From Epiperipatus broadwayi (lineage: Eukaryota; Onychophora; Udeonychophora; Euonychophora; Peripatidae), in the NCBI GenBank assembly GCA_028023455.1, contig JAQFVV010013339.1, positions 1-64,000 on the forward strand: a stretch of DNA of 64,000 bases. The letters run 5' to 3'. Below, piece by piece: positions 23,701 to 34,900 of the stretch. The notes under the pieces are model-generated. The model worked only from the letters and a program-made list of their open reading frames with translations. It did not search any database and was not told the origin of the DNA. A program made the translations under genes and the position numbers. Within the stretch, counting starts at the first letter, position 1. The number at the start of each line of letters is the position of its first letter.

Positions 23701-25150
23701 TGAAAGTACATTAGATAAATTATAAGTAGGTAATTTTATTATTCTTTAAAACTTTAATCTGCGATTTTTCATTGCACGAGACCTTATGGCCGACCATGAA
23801 CAAGATGGTATAATTTGTGAAACTATTAAAGATTATGAATTTTAAAATGACATATATGATTTTGGTACAAATGCTAGTCTAGGTATGAGCTTTGCAATAA
23901 TAATAATAATGGAAAACTTGGGTTCTTTCCATTTATAATTTAATAAATATCAATGAGACTCTTGTTATATTGATGAATGACAATTATAACATTAAGCAAA
24001 TAAATTCAATCATATCATTACTTGGTAAATTTGTTTATAAGTGTATAAAATCAATCAATTTTGTATCATGTACTAGAATCAACAACACAAAGCTAAAATG
24101 ATGCGAAAGGCAAATGGGATTTTATTGTACCTTACACATCATAAATTACCAAGGACAAAAAGCATTCAAACGTTTTTTCAGAATATTACTAAAACTCTTA
24201 TGTCTTACTGACAACAGTATGTACTGCAATGTATGCTCTATTCAAGATATAGGATTTCTGGTTTTATGAATGACAAATAGCAATGGCACAAGTTTAATTA
24301 TAAATTAATATTTATTTACAAATTTTATGATTAACAAATAATTGATGTAGGATGTTTAATATAATAAATAGATACATAAATAAACAAATAAATAAAATAA
24401 ATAAATAAAATATCATTCCATTTGTTCACTTCACTAAATATATCATAGGCACAGTTTTATAAAAGCCTAATCATAAATTTTATTATAATTTGATCTAATT
24501 TCTGGCTTGAGGAAACTATACTGAAATTCAACATCAAATCCTGAAATACCCAATGTGTCAGTTTCAGAACCAATAAACCTATATTATTGAAGCAGTTGAC
24601 CTGATACTCAGATCAAGCTTCACAGCCCACTCAGAATCTCCCACCACCAAACCATATTTAAACTCCATCCTTACGCACGTATATATATTTATTAATGCAT
24701 ATATTTTGTATTTAAACTAATAAAGTGATAATTGACGTATATATATATCTTAAAATGATTAATTTTAATAAGTGAATATTTTTTGTTGTTGTTTTAATTC
24801 ATGTGCGTGCGTAATGGGTGTATATATTATAGGTGATGGGAGATTATTGCTAAAATATAGTTTAAATAAAAATTTATATATTTAATGTATATGTCAAAAA
24901 TTATATTTAATATATTATTTATTTAAGTCGTGGCGGTCAGAAGAATTGAAGATGACGCAATCCTTGTCATAAGATTCTCGAATATAACTAAGACAATTGC
25001 CGGAAACCCATTTATCCATCTAAAACATATAATTTTTATAAAATAATGTAAAAATCCTTTAGTGGAAATTTATCCATTTTCTGTTTTAAAATCACAAGAC
25101 TACATTTAAAACAATCATGCGAGAAACTTTGACAGGATTGCATTGTCTTT
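20701..25150. other. Long non-coding stretch with small duplications
   Basis: No gene recognised. A segment of about 65 bp ('ccatctgtaaag' to 'attacaattta') occurs at 22048-22112 and again at 22379-22432. A decayed direct repeat of about 125 bp ('tatattaatg...tgtcactt...tggtgct') occupies 23270-23490. Simple AATAA repeats lie near 24370-24410. A 71-codon minus frame at 22790-23005 has no recognisable domain. Confidence 0.5.
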
Positions 25151-25159
25151 AAATTTTAT

Positions 25160-25524
25160 TCAAACAAAGGATGCATCCGGTCAGAAACTACAGATCTGCT
25201 GAGTGGATAAAGTGCCTCGGGTCTGGCAGCTAAGTGCTTTCTAACGTCATCAGAAAAAAGAGTAGAAATGCTGCTGGATCTGAACCCAGAGGGAGGAGAG
25301 CTAAATTTAAGTTACTGTTGCTAACCTATTCCACGTCGGTCATTCCCAGAATGTCTGAGTAGAAAGGGACTTCAAGCCACCGTTCCCCTTGACCTGAGAC
25401 GATCTCCTTACCATGCTGAGCCGGAGTAACATCGTGCCGCCAGCGCCTGACTTGATGCCCATCCAAAGAAGAATGCGTTCCTGCCTACCTTGAAGACATC
25501 ACTGCTATATAGTTAAACATGTAA
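25160..25524 (+). other. GC-richer island, possible non-coding exon with splice donor
   Basis: About 360 bp of mixed-composition sequence stands out from its AT-rich surroundings. It ends in 'aaacatGTAAGTGTA' at about 25516-25527, a consensus 5' splice site. No long frame is open through it. A 5' UTR exon, a long non-coding RNA exon or an old SINE are all possible; on the minus strand 'gggttcagatcc' near 25285 is close to a tRNA B box. Confidence 0.3.
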
Positions 25525-26249
25525 GTGTATTCATTCACAATACTTAGTACAGCTGCTAATTTCTTGCTTATCTAAATTTCATAAATTATAATATTTGTTT
25601 TATCATTTAAGTAATATCTTAAACAACTTGCCAAATAGCGAGCATTATGTTATCGATTCTAAACCATAAATTATCTAAATGTAATTCTATTCATCCGATT
25701 CACGCTTGCGTTTATAATTGCTTTATTTTTATGCGGTAAAATTTTGATATTAATAGTTGTTTTGATTTTATATATGTATATGAAATGTAGAACATTGGTT
25801 AACTCCAATCATACGAGCTATATTTCTATTTCTATAGAAATTGGGGGGGGGGGTAGATTGCATTAAATCATTTATTTAATAATGTTTCATTAAGCTCGTA
25901 GGGTTGAGTTAATGAATAATGAAAAATTTTCTATTAGTAATCGTGTGTTTCTTATTAATGTATTTTATTACAAGTCTTATTTTATCTGGGGTAGATTTCT
26001 AAATCTTTTGTTTTCTTTATTGATGTGAGCCCAAGTTTGCCAAAGTTGGCGAATAATTATTCCTTATTAGCGTTTAAATTACGATAAGACATTTTTTTAA
26101 AATAAGAATAAGTTAGGAGGGTGGGGGAGATTTAAGCTATAATAAAATGACTAAAAGTTTATTGAATTAGTCTTATAATTTGATATGGAAGTATGGAAAC
26201 TATTCGCGCTATAGATTTACTAAACCATTCGTGGGCGGTAACTTTTTTT

Positions 26250-26302
26250 TTTATTTTTAAAAAAATAAATATTTTCCCCCTTTTTTTTTGAAAAAATGGG
26301 GG

Positions 26303-26337
<35 letters not shown>

Positions 26338-26432
26338 GGGGGGCGCCCTTTTTTTGTTTGGCCTCCCCCCCCCCCCGGGAGATTTTTTTTTTTTTTTTTT
26401 GGGGGGAGGAGGGGGGGGGGAGCAACCCCCTT

Positions 26433-26463
<31 letters not shown>

Positions 26464-26516
26464 GGGGGGAAAAAGGGAGGTTTTTTTTTGGGGGGGGGGG
26501 GGGGGGCCCCCCCCTC
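26250..26516. other. Extreme homopolymer block, probable assembly or sequencing artefact
   Basis: Almost the whole stretch consists of runs of C, G or T (for example C for about 28 bases from 26307 and G for about 28 bases from 26442), in a mirrored G/C and A/T pattern. The proline- and glycine-rich open frames here result from the runs and are not genes. Confidence 0.8.
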
Positions 26517-26984
26517 TTCATCTTCGTTATATGATTTATAAAGTGTAAATCGGCCAAGATACTGTATCTTCCTTCCTAAGAAATATGCACGCACTGCCAT
26601 TCTCCACTTATATTTATATTATGCCTAGTTAGTAAAGTCTAGCGATAATACACCTAATAACCATTTATCTCTTAAATAATTTCGTTGGAGTTTTAATCCA
26701 ATTATTTCAAACTGCTCTCCCCTCCTCTTACAATCAAGCAAAGGTAGCGAGTTAGTTTCACATATGTGATTCGAAAATATGATATGAATAAAATATTTAG
26801 TTCAATATGTTTCAAATAATCGTTGTTTCTTTAAAATGAGTTATGAATTATTTTGTTAATAACATTAATGGAAAGTGTCTCCACGTAATACCACGGTTAA
26901 GTTATTATTTAATGAATTAGCGAAACTTTTGCAATCGTATTCCTGCCTTTAGGCTATTATATATATGAATTTCATCTACCACCA

Positions 26985-27570
26985 GATAAATGTACTATCT
27001 CAGTGAAGTATATTTTTGAATATTTTTCATGCGCTACCGCAATATAGAAATATATTAAAGCAAATCAATATTAAATGTTATTTTAGCCTTCATTTATAAA
27101 ACTTGTAAACTTTTGAATATTTTTACGTGCGTTCCCGCACATAAGTGTATTAAAGCAAAATCAATATTAAATGCTATTTTGTCATTAATTTATGAAACTT
27201 GTAAATTTTTGGAATATTTTTCGTGTGCTCCCGCACTGTTGAAATGTAATAAAGCAAAATCAATATTAAATGCTATTTTAACTTTCATTTATAAAACTTG
27301 TAAACTTTTGAATATTTTTATGTGCGCTCACGCACTATAGAATTATATCAAAACAAAACCAATGTGAAATGTTATTTTATTACTTACTAATAAACATGTA
27401 ATTTTGAATATTTCTACATACGCTTCCGCACTATATAAATGTATCAAACCAAAATCATTAAGTGTTACGTTATGGTAAATAAATTATGTAAACAACCGCA
27501 AGTTATTATTGTTAAATCATGTAAATTTTGAATAGTTATATATATTACAACCGCACTATGTATCCGTCTG
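26985..27570 (+). repeat. Tandem repeat, about 97 bp unit, roughly 6 copies
   Basis: The unit holds 'aaaacttgtaaacttttgaatattttt', a short palindromic element of type gtgcgytcccgcac, and 'aaagcaaaatcaatattaaatgctattt'. Copies start near 27010, 27100, 27200, 27295, 27395 and 27500 and become more diverged toward the 3' side. The gtgcg...cgcac hairpin is the best conserved part. Confidence 0.9.
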
Positions 27571-27599
27571 TATTAAAGACATTAATGGTAAATATATTT

Positions 27600-28960
27600 T
27601 TGATTCTTTTGTAAATTCACTCTGCAGCGTGAAATCGGAAAGTATAAATGTCTGAATCATTTAATAAATCTTGTCATAAAATAGAATCTCGTATTCGAAT
27701 CCAATCATTTAGTTAATATAGTTTTTAGATCTTAGTTAAGCTATCTCTTGGTTCACTCAATATCTCTCAAAAGTCATCATCATCATAGTAGGTCTCATGT
27801 AATACGCTGCAGCTCTGGGCCGAGAAATAATTAATTTACTTGATATCACCGTGGGTGTTATCCATAGTATTATAGATTTAGGGAATGGGCAAATAGGTTA
27901 GAATTCATGAGTGCTCCTGACCTGTGTATCTCGGGCATGATTGGATTCAGGGTACTTTTGCTCAGATTCTAAGTTTTGTTGAATGGATATACATTTCCGA
28001 CCGGTATACTATAAACCTATAATAATATAATAAGTAATATTATATTTGCAGAAACTAGCTATAATGCAATGTTAAACCAAAATGAAAATTCAGACTTCAG
28101 TTCAGATAAAATATTAATTAACAAACAGTTAATCATTATGAGGATAACTTAGATAAGATGCCCTGCTACACTTTATGACTCAACTTATAAGTTATACTTA
28201 TAAATGGAAGATGATTTTAGCATAATAATACAAAACACTTTGTCAAAACATATATTTATGAAGTAAAATGATATTCCTGTGGATGCATTCATCTACACAT
28301 AGGAATGATGCAACACTGAGTGCCCTGTGGGTTTATACACCACCATGAAGCAACAAATATAATTACACAATTCCGCAGATTAACCACCAGCGCAGGAATG
28401 AGTGTAAAAATACAGAAAGTGGCAACTAATTAATCTGCGGATTAATCACCAGCACAGACTACTGCCATTTAACATTGTAAAGCAATATTAATATTTACTT
28501 CATAGTTAAAGTGCAAAAATCCTCCTCAGTTATTCTGACAATTCAGAAAAACATCAACAATTTAGCAGATGTGTATTCATACATAATGAAAAGTGTTTCA
28601 ATAATAAGGACAACTAATATACTGATTTATCATGCGTAAAATATAAACATAGTAACAATGTAATACAAGTAACAGGAACAGAACTCTGGAAAGACTCATA
28701 AGACACTTCATAAGAGATTGACATACACCATAAATTTCTTAGTAATTCTCAAGCTTTTCACACGCTATTTCCTCGAATAAATATTTAATTCAATCCCATG
28801 AATTTAATTTAAACATAGTAAAAGTATAAATCATGAACCTCACATATAAGTTCATATAACAATAAAAATGAAAATTAAATCATTCTTACTTAAATACATA
28901 AATAAAAGTGTACATTTTTAGAATATTAAATATTAATACAATTTATCCAAACTTCAAACA
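27600..28960. other. Non-coding stretch
   Basis: No gene. A short repeated phrase, 'cgcagattaaccaccagcg' (28374) and 'ctgcggattaatcaccagca' (28436), is about 60 bp apart. Nothing else stands out. Confidence 0.5.
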
Positions 28961-28990
28961 CTTTTTAGCAAACTTTATTTGTACATACAC

Positions 28991-29022
28991 CTACTTTTCG
29001 ACTGACCTGCAGTCTTCTTCAG
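28991..29022 (-). ncRNA. Hammerhead-like motif downstream of the 30-kb PLE
   Basis: On the minus strand: CTGAAGA (fits the general core CUGANGA), an extra A, GACTG pairing perfectly with CAGTC around CAGGT, then GAAA. It lies about 1 kb 3' of the PLE coding region on the same strand, where PLE terminal repeats with hammerheads are expected. I could not find a convincing stem I or III, so it is a partial motif. Confidence 0.45.
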
Positions 29023-29039
29023 AGCTATGATATAATGAA

Positions 29040-30013
29040 CACAATAAAAAAAACAATTATATAATAACACCATAAAAAAAATTTTTTAAACAATAAAAAA
29101 ACTAAAAACAACATAAAATATATATATTAAAAACCTGAAATAAATAATCAAACCCAAGTAAAACAATTAATATAAAATAAAATGTACTACATAAATAAAA
29201 AATAAATATAAATTATACATGTGTATTCTTAACTTTATACATATATACATTCAAGGACAACTATTAATCTAAATATTATCTATTTTATTATTATTAACAA
29301 TCTACTAATTATCTGTATTCTTCATAAACTTAAACTTTATGATTAGTAACTAAAATTCTTTTAATTTTAAATCATATTTATTATTTTCTTACTCATTTTT
29401 CTTTTAAAATTAATATTTTATATTTATTATTGCTGAATATTTAAAACCTATAAACTTTATAATCTTTACACTTACTAAGGTTATTCTGATCTTCTAAATA
29501 AAATAATGAAAAATCGTTTTTTTTCAAAAAATTATCTTATACCCTAGCTCCCTCTATTACATATTATTTAAACTAAATATATATCCCCTACAACTCTATT
29601 TATATTTTTATATTTTTTTTTTACACTTTAACTTTTATTATATAATACTCATAAATTTATATTATACTTCTTTATATGTTTTATATATATAAACCCTACA
29701 ACTTTATTTTCATATATATTTTTTTATTTTATATATTTTAACTTTTATCATTATTTTTATATAATTCTTATAAAAAAAATGTATACTGTTTTATATGTAA
29801 ATATTATGCTAAGTTTATTAATTTATTTATTTATTTTTATTATTTAATATCTATAAATATACCTAAATTTATACTCCTATTTAACCTAACCATTTTTTAT
29901 CACCCCCAACTTATTTATTAACAATTATCTCTTTACATATTTACCTCTATATATCTTATTTAATAACTATACCAATCTCATCCTAATCCCAGAATCTCTA
30001 TTAAATTCTGGTT
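29040..30013. other. Very AT-rich tail of the PLE
   Basis: Follows the PLE frame on its 3' side and lies between it and the hammerhead-like motif. Almost only A and T with poly-T and TTTAT repeats. Probably the element's 3' untranslated region; no frame. Confidence 0.45.
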
Positions 30014-31470
30014 TTATCTCTTTCTTATTAATATAGCTTCTTTTATTTTCCTTTCTTTAATACTTTTTGTATATAACTTCATTTTTATTGAACTTTGTGT
30101 AAATTTGTGTCCTGTTTCTTTTGTATGTATATATATTGGTGATTTATTGTCTGCCATATGTTGTTTTAGTCTTGTTTTTATAGAATTTTTTGTTTCTCCC
30201 ACATATTTGTTATCAATCCCACTATCTAGACAGTGTTTGCATTTTATCACATATACTCCATTAATTATTTCTTTATTATCTTTATTATATCCTATGTATT
30301 TGTTATCTATCAAATTTAATAGGTTTTCTCTTTTTTATTAACTATTTTTGTATTAATTATTCTTTTGTATCTTTTATTAATCTTCTTTATAATTTTGTTA
30401 AACTTATTCACTATGATATTATTATTTGTTTTTATTCCTATATATCTATCTTCACCTTTCTTTTTTCCTTCACTCTTTGCATTTTTATTTATCTTATACT
30501 CTATTTTTCCAATACTTCTTTTAATTATATATACAGGGAAACCATTCATTTTTAATTCATTGTTTATTAAATCTTTTTGTATATTATAATAAATCTATTT
30601 GTATATTATAATCTTCTTTCCTTGAACAATACATTGCAGCTCTGTATATTTTTGAATATATACAACTAATTTTATATTTCCTATCAATGTTGGAAAACCA
30701 ATTTGTTATTTTGTTACCAATATTATTCTTTTTATAAACACTTGTCTCAATACACCATTTTTTATCTATCAATTTCTTTTGAAACATTATATCCAGATAT
30801 GCAATTTTATTATTCTCTTTCTTCTCAACTGTAAATTTTATATTCTCTTCTATTTTATTAATATCATTAATAAACCAGCTTATTTGTCTGGCTTTTATTA
30901 AAAATCATTAAATAATCATCTACATATCTGTTAAAAAACAAAGGAGCATTTTTATTTTCTGTTATATTTTTATCAACTTCATTCATATAAATATTACTTA
31001 AAATTGCACTAAGAGCTCCTCCCATTAAAAATCCTTCTTTTTGCTTATAGAATTCTGTATTATATTCAAAAACTACATCCTTGCAACATAATTCCATTAA
31101 ATCTACCAAAATATGAACAGGTATTTTTATTGTTTTATTTTTATCCTTAATATATTTCTCTATAGCTAAATTTATTGCTTTACCTACATTTAAATTAGTA
31201 TACATAGAAATAATGTCCATCTTTAAAAATGTTAAGTTTCTGTATTCATATTTTTTAAATATGTCATTAACCCCATGTATTAAAATTTTATTATTTTTAA
31301 TATTGGAATTTTCATACTCATTAGCATATTTTTTTAAAAATTTCACTGGATAACCATTTTGAAACCTTATCTAAATAAGATCCTTTACAATCAATAATTG
31401 GCCTTAGTGGGATATTTTCCTTGTTAATTTTTGGAGCCCCATATATTCTTGCTGTTTTACATTCTTTACT
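30014..31470 (-). pseudogene. Penelope-like element: reverse transcriptase and GIY-YIG endonuclease
   Basis: Minus strand, 5'-truncated near 31470. The first visible motif is IYGAPKINK with PLRPII (about 31450-31390). Then 31346-30867 carries LKMDIISMYTNL (motif A aspartate), YKQKEGFLMGGALSAILSNIYM and RYVDDYLMIF (the YVDD catalytic box). After a frameshift near 30880, the thumb region continues at 30787-30584 (a SVYKKNNIGN stretch). The C-terminal endonuclease at 30313-30014 reads YVIKCKHCL, KYVGETKNSIKTRLKQH, then HTKETGH: the two tyrosine segments, the arginine and a histidine of GIY-YIG. Both halves of the enzyme are visible but in at least three frames, so the element is dead. It is much better preserved than the PLE at 1.8-2.8 kb. 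Confidence 0.92.
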
Positions 31471-32840
31471 TTAAAAATGAAGGTTATGCTGAGTGATAAT
31501 GTATTTGAAAAAGTTAAGAAGAATGACAGTGACTTAAAAAATAGAAAGATATATACAAAGCACATGTGCATTAGCTTACTGGCTTATTAATATTACACTT
31601 TAAAAAACATAGTGCTATATAAAATAAATGCCTTATTTATAATGCATGTTTTTTTTAAATTTGAATTGGCTGATGCTATGACATTTAAAACCAAAAAAAA
31701 AAAAAAACTTAATAGTCTATGCATTTTAAACTTCCTTCTTTTAAAACTTTTATAACTTTTCCTATTTATAAATAAACTAAGCATTACAACTGATTAGTGT
31801 TAAAACTTATTCCATAGTTAATTTTATCAAAATAGTTAGTAATAATGATAAAATTCCCTTGAAGCATTTTTATAATAATTAAGAAAGCTTAATTGTAATT
31901 CAGTTACCAAAAAGTGGGAATACCCTAAACTACTTGGAGTTCATTGTAGATTAAAGAATAACAAAATTTAAGTTAAATACTTTTATAAATGAAAAATTAT
32001 AAAAATTAAAAACAAACTTCTCTTTTAAGTATTTAAATTACAAAATCATAAGACATGTCAATCAATAGATGACATCATTTTAGTCTAGATATGTCAAAAT
32101 GACACATGATTGAATGAAATTAATTTAGCACATTACTTATTCATCAATCACTATTTTATTCATTAAACTACTTTAAATTAGTTAATAACTGTAAAAGTAT
32201 GCAAATTTTATGCAAACTTATGTGCAGATATTACATAGACCATTTATGAGATAGGGAATAGCAGGCCTCTCTTCTTTTAAAACTACTTAATTTATTATAC
32301 AACACTTTCCACATACCCATGCAAGCCCACACATACATGACTGAAAGGAAATGACATTCTAAACTTTAACCTAATTTGTTAATTACCTTTTTAAATGACT
32401 AATTATAACTTATAATAATTGTCAAATAAAAATATTTAAATTTCATGATATTTAATATTAAAATTACTTTACAGATTTTAAAGCTAAACTAATATTTTAA
32501 CCTTTCTTCTGCTTATTCTACAAAAGCTAATGTAAAATTAATTTTAACATTCCCTACTCTATTTCATCATATAAGCTTAATTGTAATCCTATTAAAAATA
32601 TTATCTCGCGGCACAAATAATAACACAATACTATTATTTTAATAAGCACCAATATCCCTTCTGAGAAATATAAATTATTATACCTGTAATAATTACAAAG
32701 ACATGTCTACTTTGCACATATAACAAAATTATTAGTTATTTCATATTTCACTCAGTTATGTAAAATTGTTAAGATAAGCAATGAAAGCAATTAATTACAA
32801 CTCTTAATCACATATTTCATTATCTGAAGGTAAGAAATAA
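31471..32840. other. Non-coding stretch
   Basis: AT-rich. It lies 3' of the zinc-finger gene (which reads leftward), so the first few hundred bases left of 32841 may be its 3' UTR. I saw no further motif. Confidence 0.45.
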
Positions 32841-34259
32841 TTACACATCTGATGATAGTAAAATAAAAAGGTCTACAATGTCCTGTTTTGTAAAATGTTT
32901 ATTTTCATGAATTTCCCAATCACTTTTTACAATTGTTTTGTAATCACACATTCGACAAGCATGAACTGATATATTTGCTGTCTTAAATTCACACAAATTG
33001 GATTGAAATGTTTTTTCTCCTGGATGTTTACTTTCATGCTGTCCTGCAGTTTTGAATGCACATAAACTGCATTGAAATGGCTTTTCGCATTTATGTGTTT
33101 TTTCAAATGGCTTTTCACCTGTATGTGCTTTTTCATGCTCTTTTAAGTGACTCACATTTGCAGTTTTAAATACACACAGACTACATTCAAAAGATTTTTC
33201 ACTTATATGTGTTCTTTGATGCTGTTTTAAATAACCCCTGTTTGCAGTTTTGAATGCACACAAACTGCATTCAAACGGCTTTTCTCCTGTATGTGTTCTT
33301 TCATGCTGGTTTAAATGCCACCTGTTTGCAGTTTTGAATGCACATAAACTACATTCAAAGGGCTTTTCTCCTGTATGTATTCTTTCATGCTGTTGTAAAC
33401 TATTCATGTGTGCAGTGTTATATGTACACAAACTACATTCAAAAGGTTTTTCTCCTGTATGTGTAACTTGATGCCATTTTAAATGACTCCTGTTTGCAGT
33501 TTTGAAGGCACACAAACTACACTCAAAAGGCTTTTCTCCTGTATGTGTTCTTTGATGCTGTTTTAAAAGATGCCTGTATGCAGTTTTGAATGCACACAAA
33601 CAACATTCAAAAGGCTTTTCTCCTGTATGTATTCTTTCATGCTGTTGTAAACTATTCATGTGTGCAGTTTTATATGGACAAAAACTACATTCAAATGGTT
33701 TTTCTCCTGTATGCGTAAGTTGATGCCGTTTTAAATGACTCCTATTTGCAGTTTTGAAGCCACACAAACTACATTCAAAAGGCTTTTCACCTGTATGTAT
33801 ACTTTCATGCTGTTTTAAATTACTCATGACTGCAGTTTTATATGTACAAAAACAACATTCAAAAGGTTTTTCTTCTGTATGTGTTCTTTGATGCTGCTTT
33901 AAATAAGCCCTGTTTGCAGTTTTGAATGTACAGAAAATACATTCAAACGGGTTTTCTCCTGTATGTAAACTTTCATGCTGTTTTAAATTAGCCCTGTTTG
34001 CAGTTTTGAATGCACATAAACTACATTCAAAAGGCTTTTCTCCTGTATGAGTTCTTTCATGACGTTTTAAATAACTTTTGTCTGAAGTTTTGAATGCACA
34101 CAAACTACATTCAAATGGCTTTTCTCCTGTATGTGTTTTTTCATGCCGTTTTAAACTACTCATGTGTGCACTTTTGTATGCACACAAACCACATTCAAAT
34201 GCCTTTTTGCCTTTATGTCGCTTTAAACTACTCATATCTGCAGATTTCAATGCACACAA
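32841..34259 (-). CDS. Poly-C2H2 zinc-finger protein
   Basis: The open frame gives 13 consecutive intact C2H2 fingers (28 residues, or 84 bp each) joined by HTGEKPFEC linkers. Two damaged fingers follow: one lacks part of its helix, one lost its first cysteine and its histidines. A final divergent finger (ACRMCDYKT...HENKH) and a short tail close the protein. Such proteins bind DNA in the nucleus, usually as transcription regulators; the target cannot be told from sequence. Fingers share CxLCAFKTA before the helix, and residues vary at the base-contacting positions of the helix. No KRAB, BTB or SCAN domain is visible. The frame begins on TTG at 34259; the first ATG is at 34235. Just upstream an in-frame TGA (about 34304) interrupts further fingers. 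Either this is one exon of a spliced gene, or the N-terminal part has been lost. Selection on the 13 fingers is not proven. Confidence 0.82.
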   Translation of the reverse strand: MCALKSADMSSLKRHKGKKAFECGLCAYKSAHMSSLKRHEKTHTGEKPFECSLCAFKTSDKSYLKRHERTHTGEKPFECSLCAFKTANRANLKQHESLHTGENPFECIFCTFKTANRAYLKQHQRTHTEEKPFECCFCTYKTAVMSNLKQHESIHTGEKPFECSLCGFKTANRSHLKRHQLTHTGEKPFECSFCPYKTAHMNSLQQHERIHTGEKPFECCLCAFKTAYRHLLKQHQRTHTGEKPFECSLCAFKTANRSHLKWHQVTHTGEKPFECSLCTYNTAHMNSLQQHERIHTGEKPFECSLCAFKTANRWHLNQHERTHTGEKPFECSLCAFKTANRGYLKQHQRTHISEKSFECSLCVFKTANVSHLKEHEKAHTGEKPFEKTHKCEKPFQCSLCAFKTAGQHESKHPGEKTFQSNLCEFKTANISVHACRMCDYKTIVKSDWEIHENKHFTKQDIVDLFILLSSDV

Positions 34260-34262
34260 CCT

Positions 34263-34900
34263 CCATTCAAAAGGTTTTTCTTCTGCATGCGTACTTTTAT
34301 GTCACTTTAAACTACTAATATCTGCAGTTTTGAATACACAAATTATATTGAAAAAGGTTTTTCTTTCATACTGTTTTAAATTAATCATGTCTGCAGTTTT
34401 CAAGGTACACAAAATTTATTCAAAAGGCTTTCCTGTTGTATGTATCCTTTCAAGTACTGACAATTTACTTTCATCTGCTGTCTTGATTTTATACCCATTG
34501 AAAAGGTTTGTCTCCTGTATGTGTTTTTTGTGACAATTTAAACAACCACTTTATGTAGTTTTGAATAAACACCAAGTACATTGAAAAAGTTTTTTCCTGT
34601 ATGTAGCCTTTCATATACTAATAAGCTACATTTCCCTGCAATATTACATTCACATAAACTTCTTTAAAAAGGTTTCTCTGTTTGTGTTCTTTCATGCATT
34701 TTCAAACTTTTTTTTACAATATTCCAAATTCACACAAATTAAATGAAAAAAGTTGTTTTTCCATGCATCCTTAAATTTTTCATATATGCATTCTTCTGTT
34801 CACACTATCTACATTGAAATGGTTTTTCTCCATCTTCTTTCATGTATTCTAAAACTTATCTGTAGGTTCAGATTAGCATAAATTACATTGAAAAGATTTT
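34263..34900 (-). pseudogene. Decayed zinc-finger array upstream of the intact one
   Basis: On the minus strand the 84-bp finger pattern continues past the frame start. An arginine codon has become TGA near 34304. Then come fingers with shifted frames and missing residues, still recognisable by 'ttttctcctgtatgt' linkers at about 34280, 34360, 34430, 34505, 34590, 34670, 34760 and 34830. Damage increases with distance from the intact array. These were once fingers of the same protein, or of a tandem paralogue. Confidence 0.8.

Noticed and set aside
26159-26600. Proline/glycine-rich open frames on both strands
   Set aside because: They are read from long homopolymer runs of C, G and T, which look like an artefact; no frame has normal protein composition.
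33250-34533. Plus-strand frames over the zinc-finger gene, with repeated NAHKLHSNGFSPVC
   Set aside because: Antisense of the 84-bp finger repeats.
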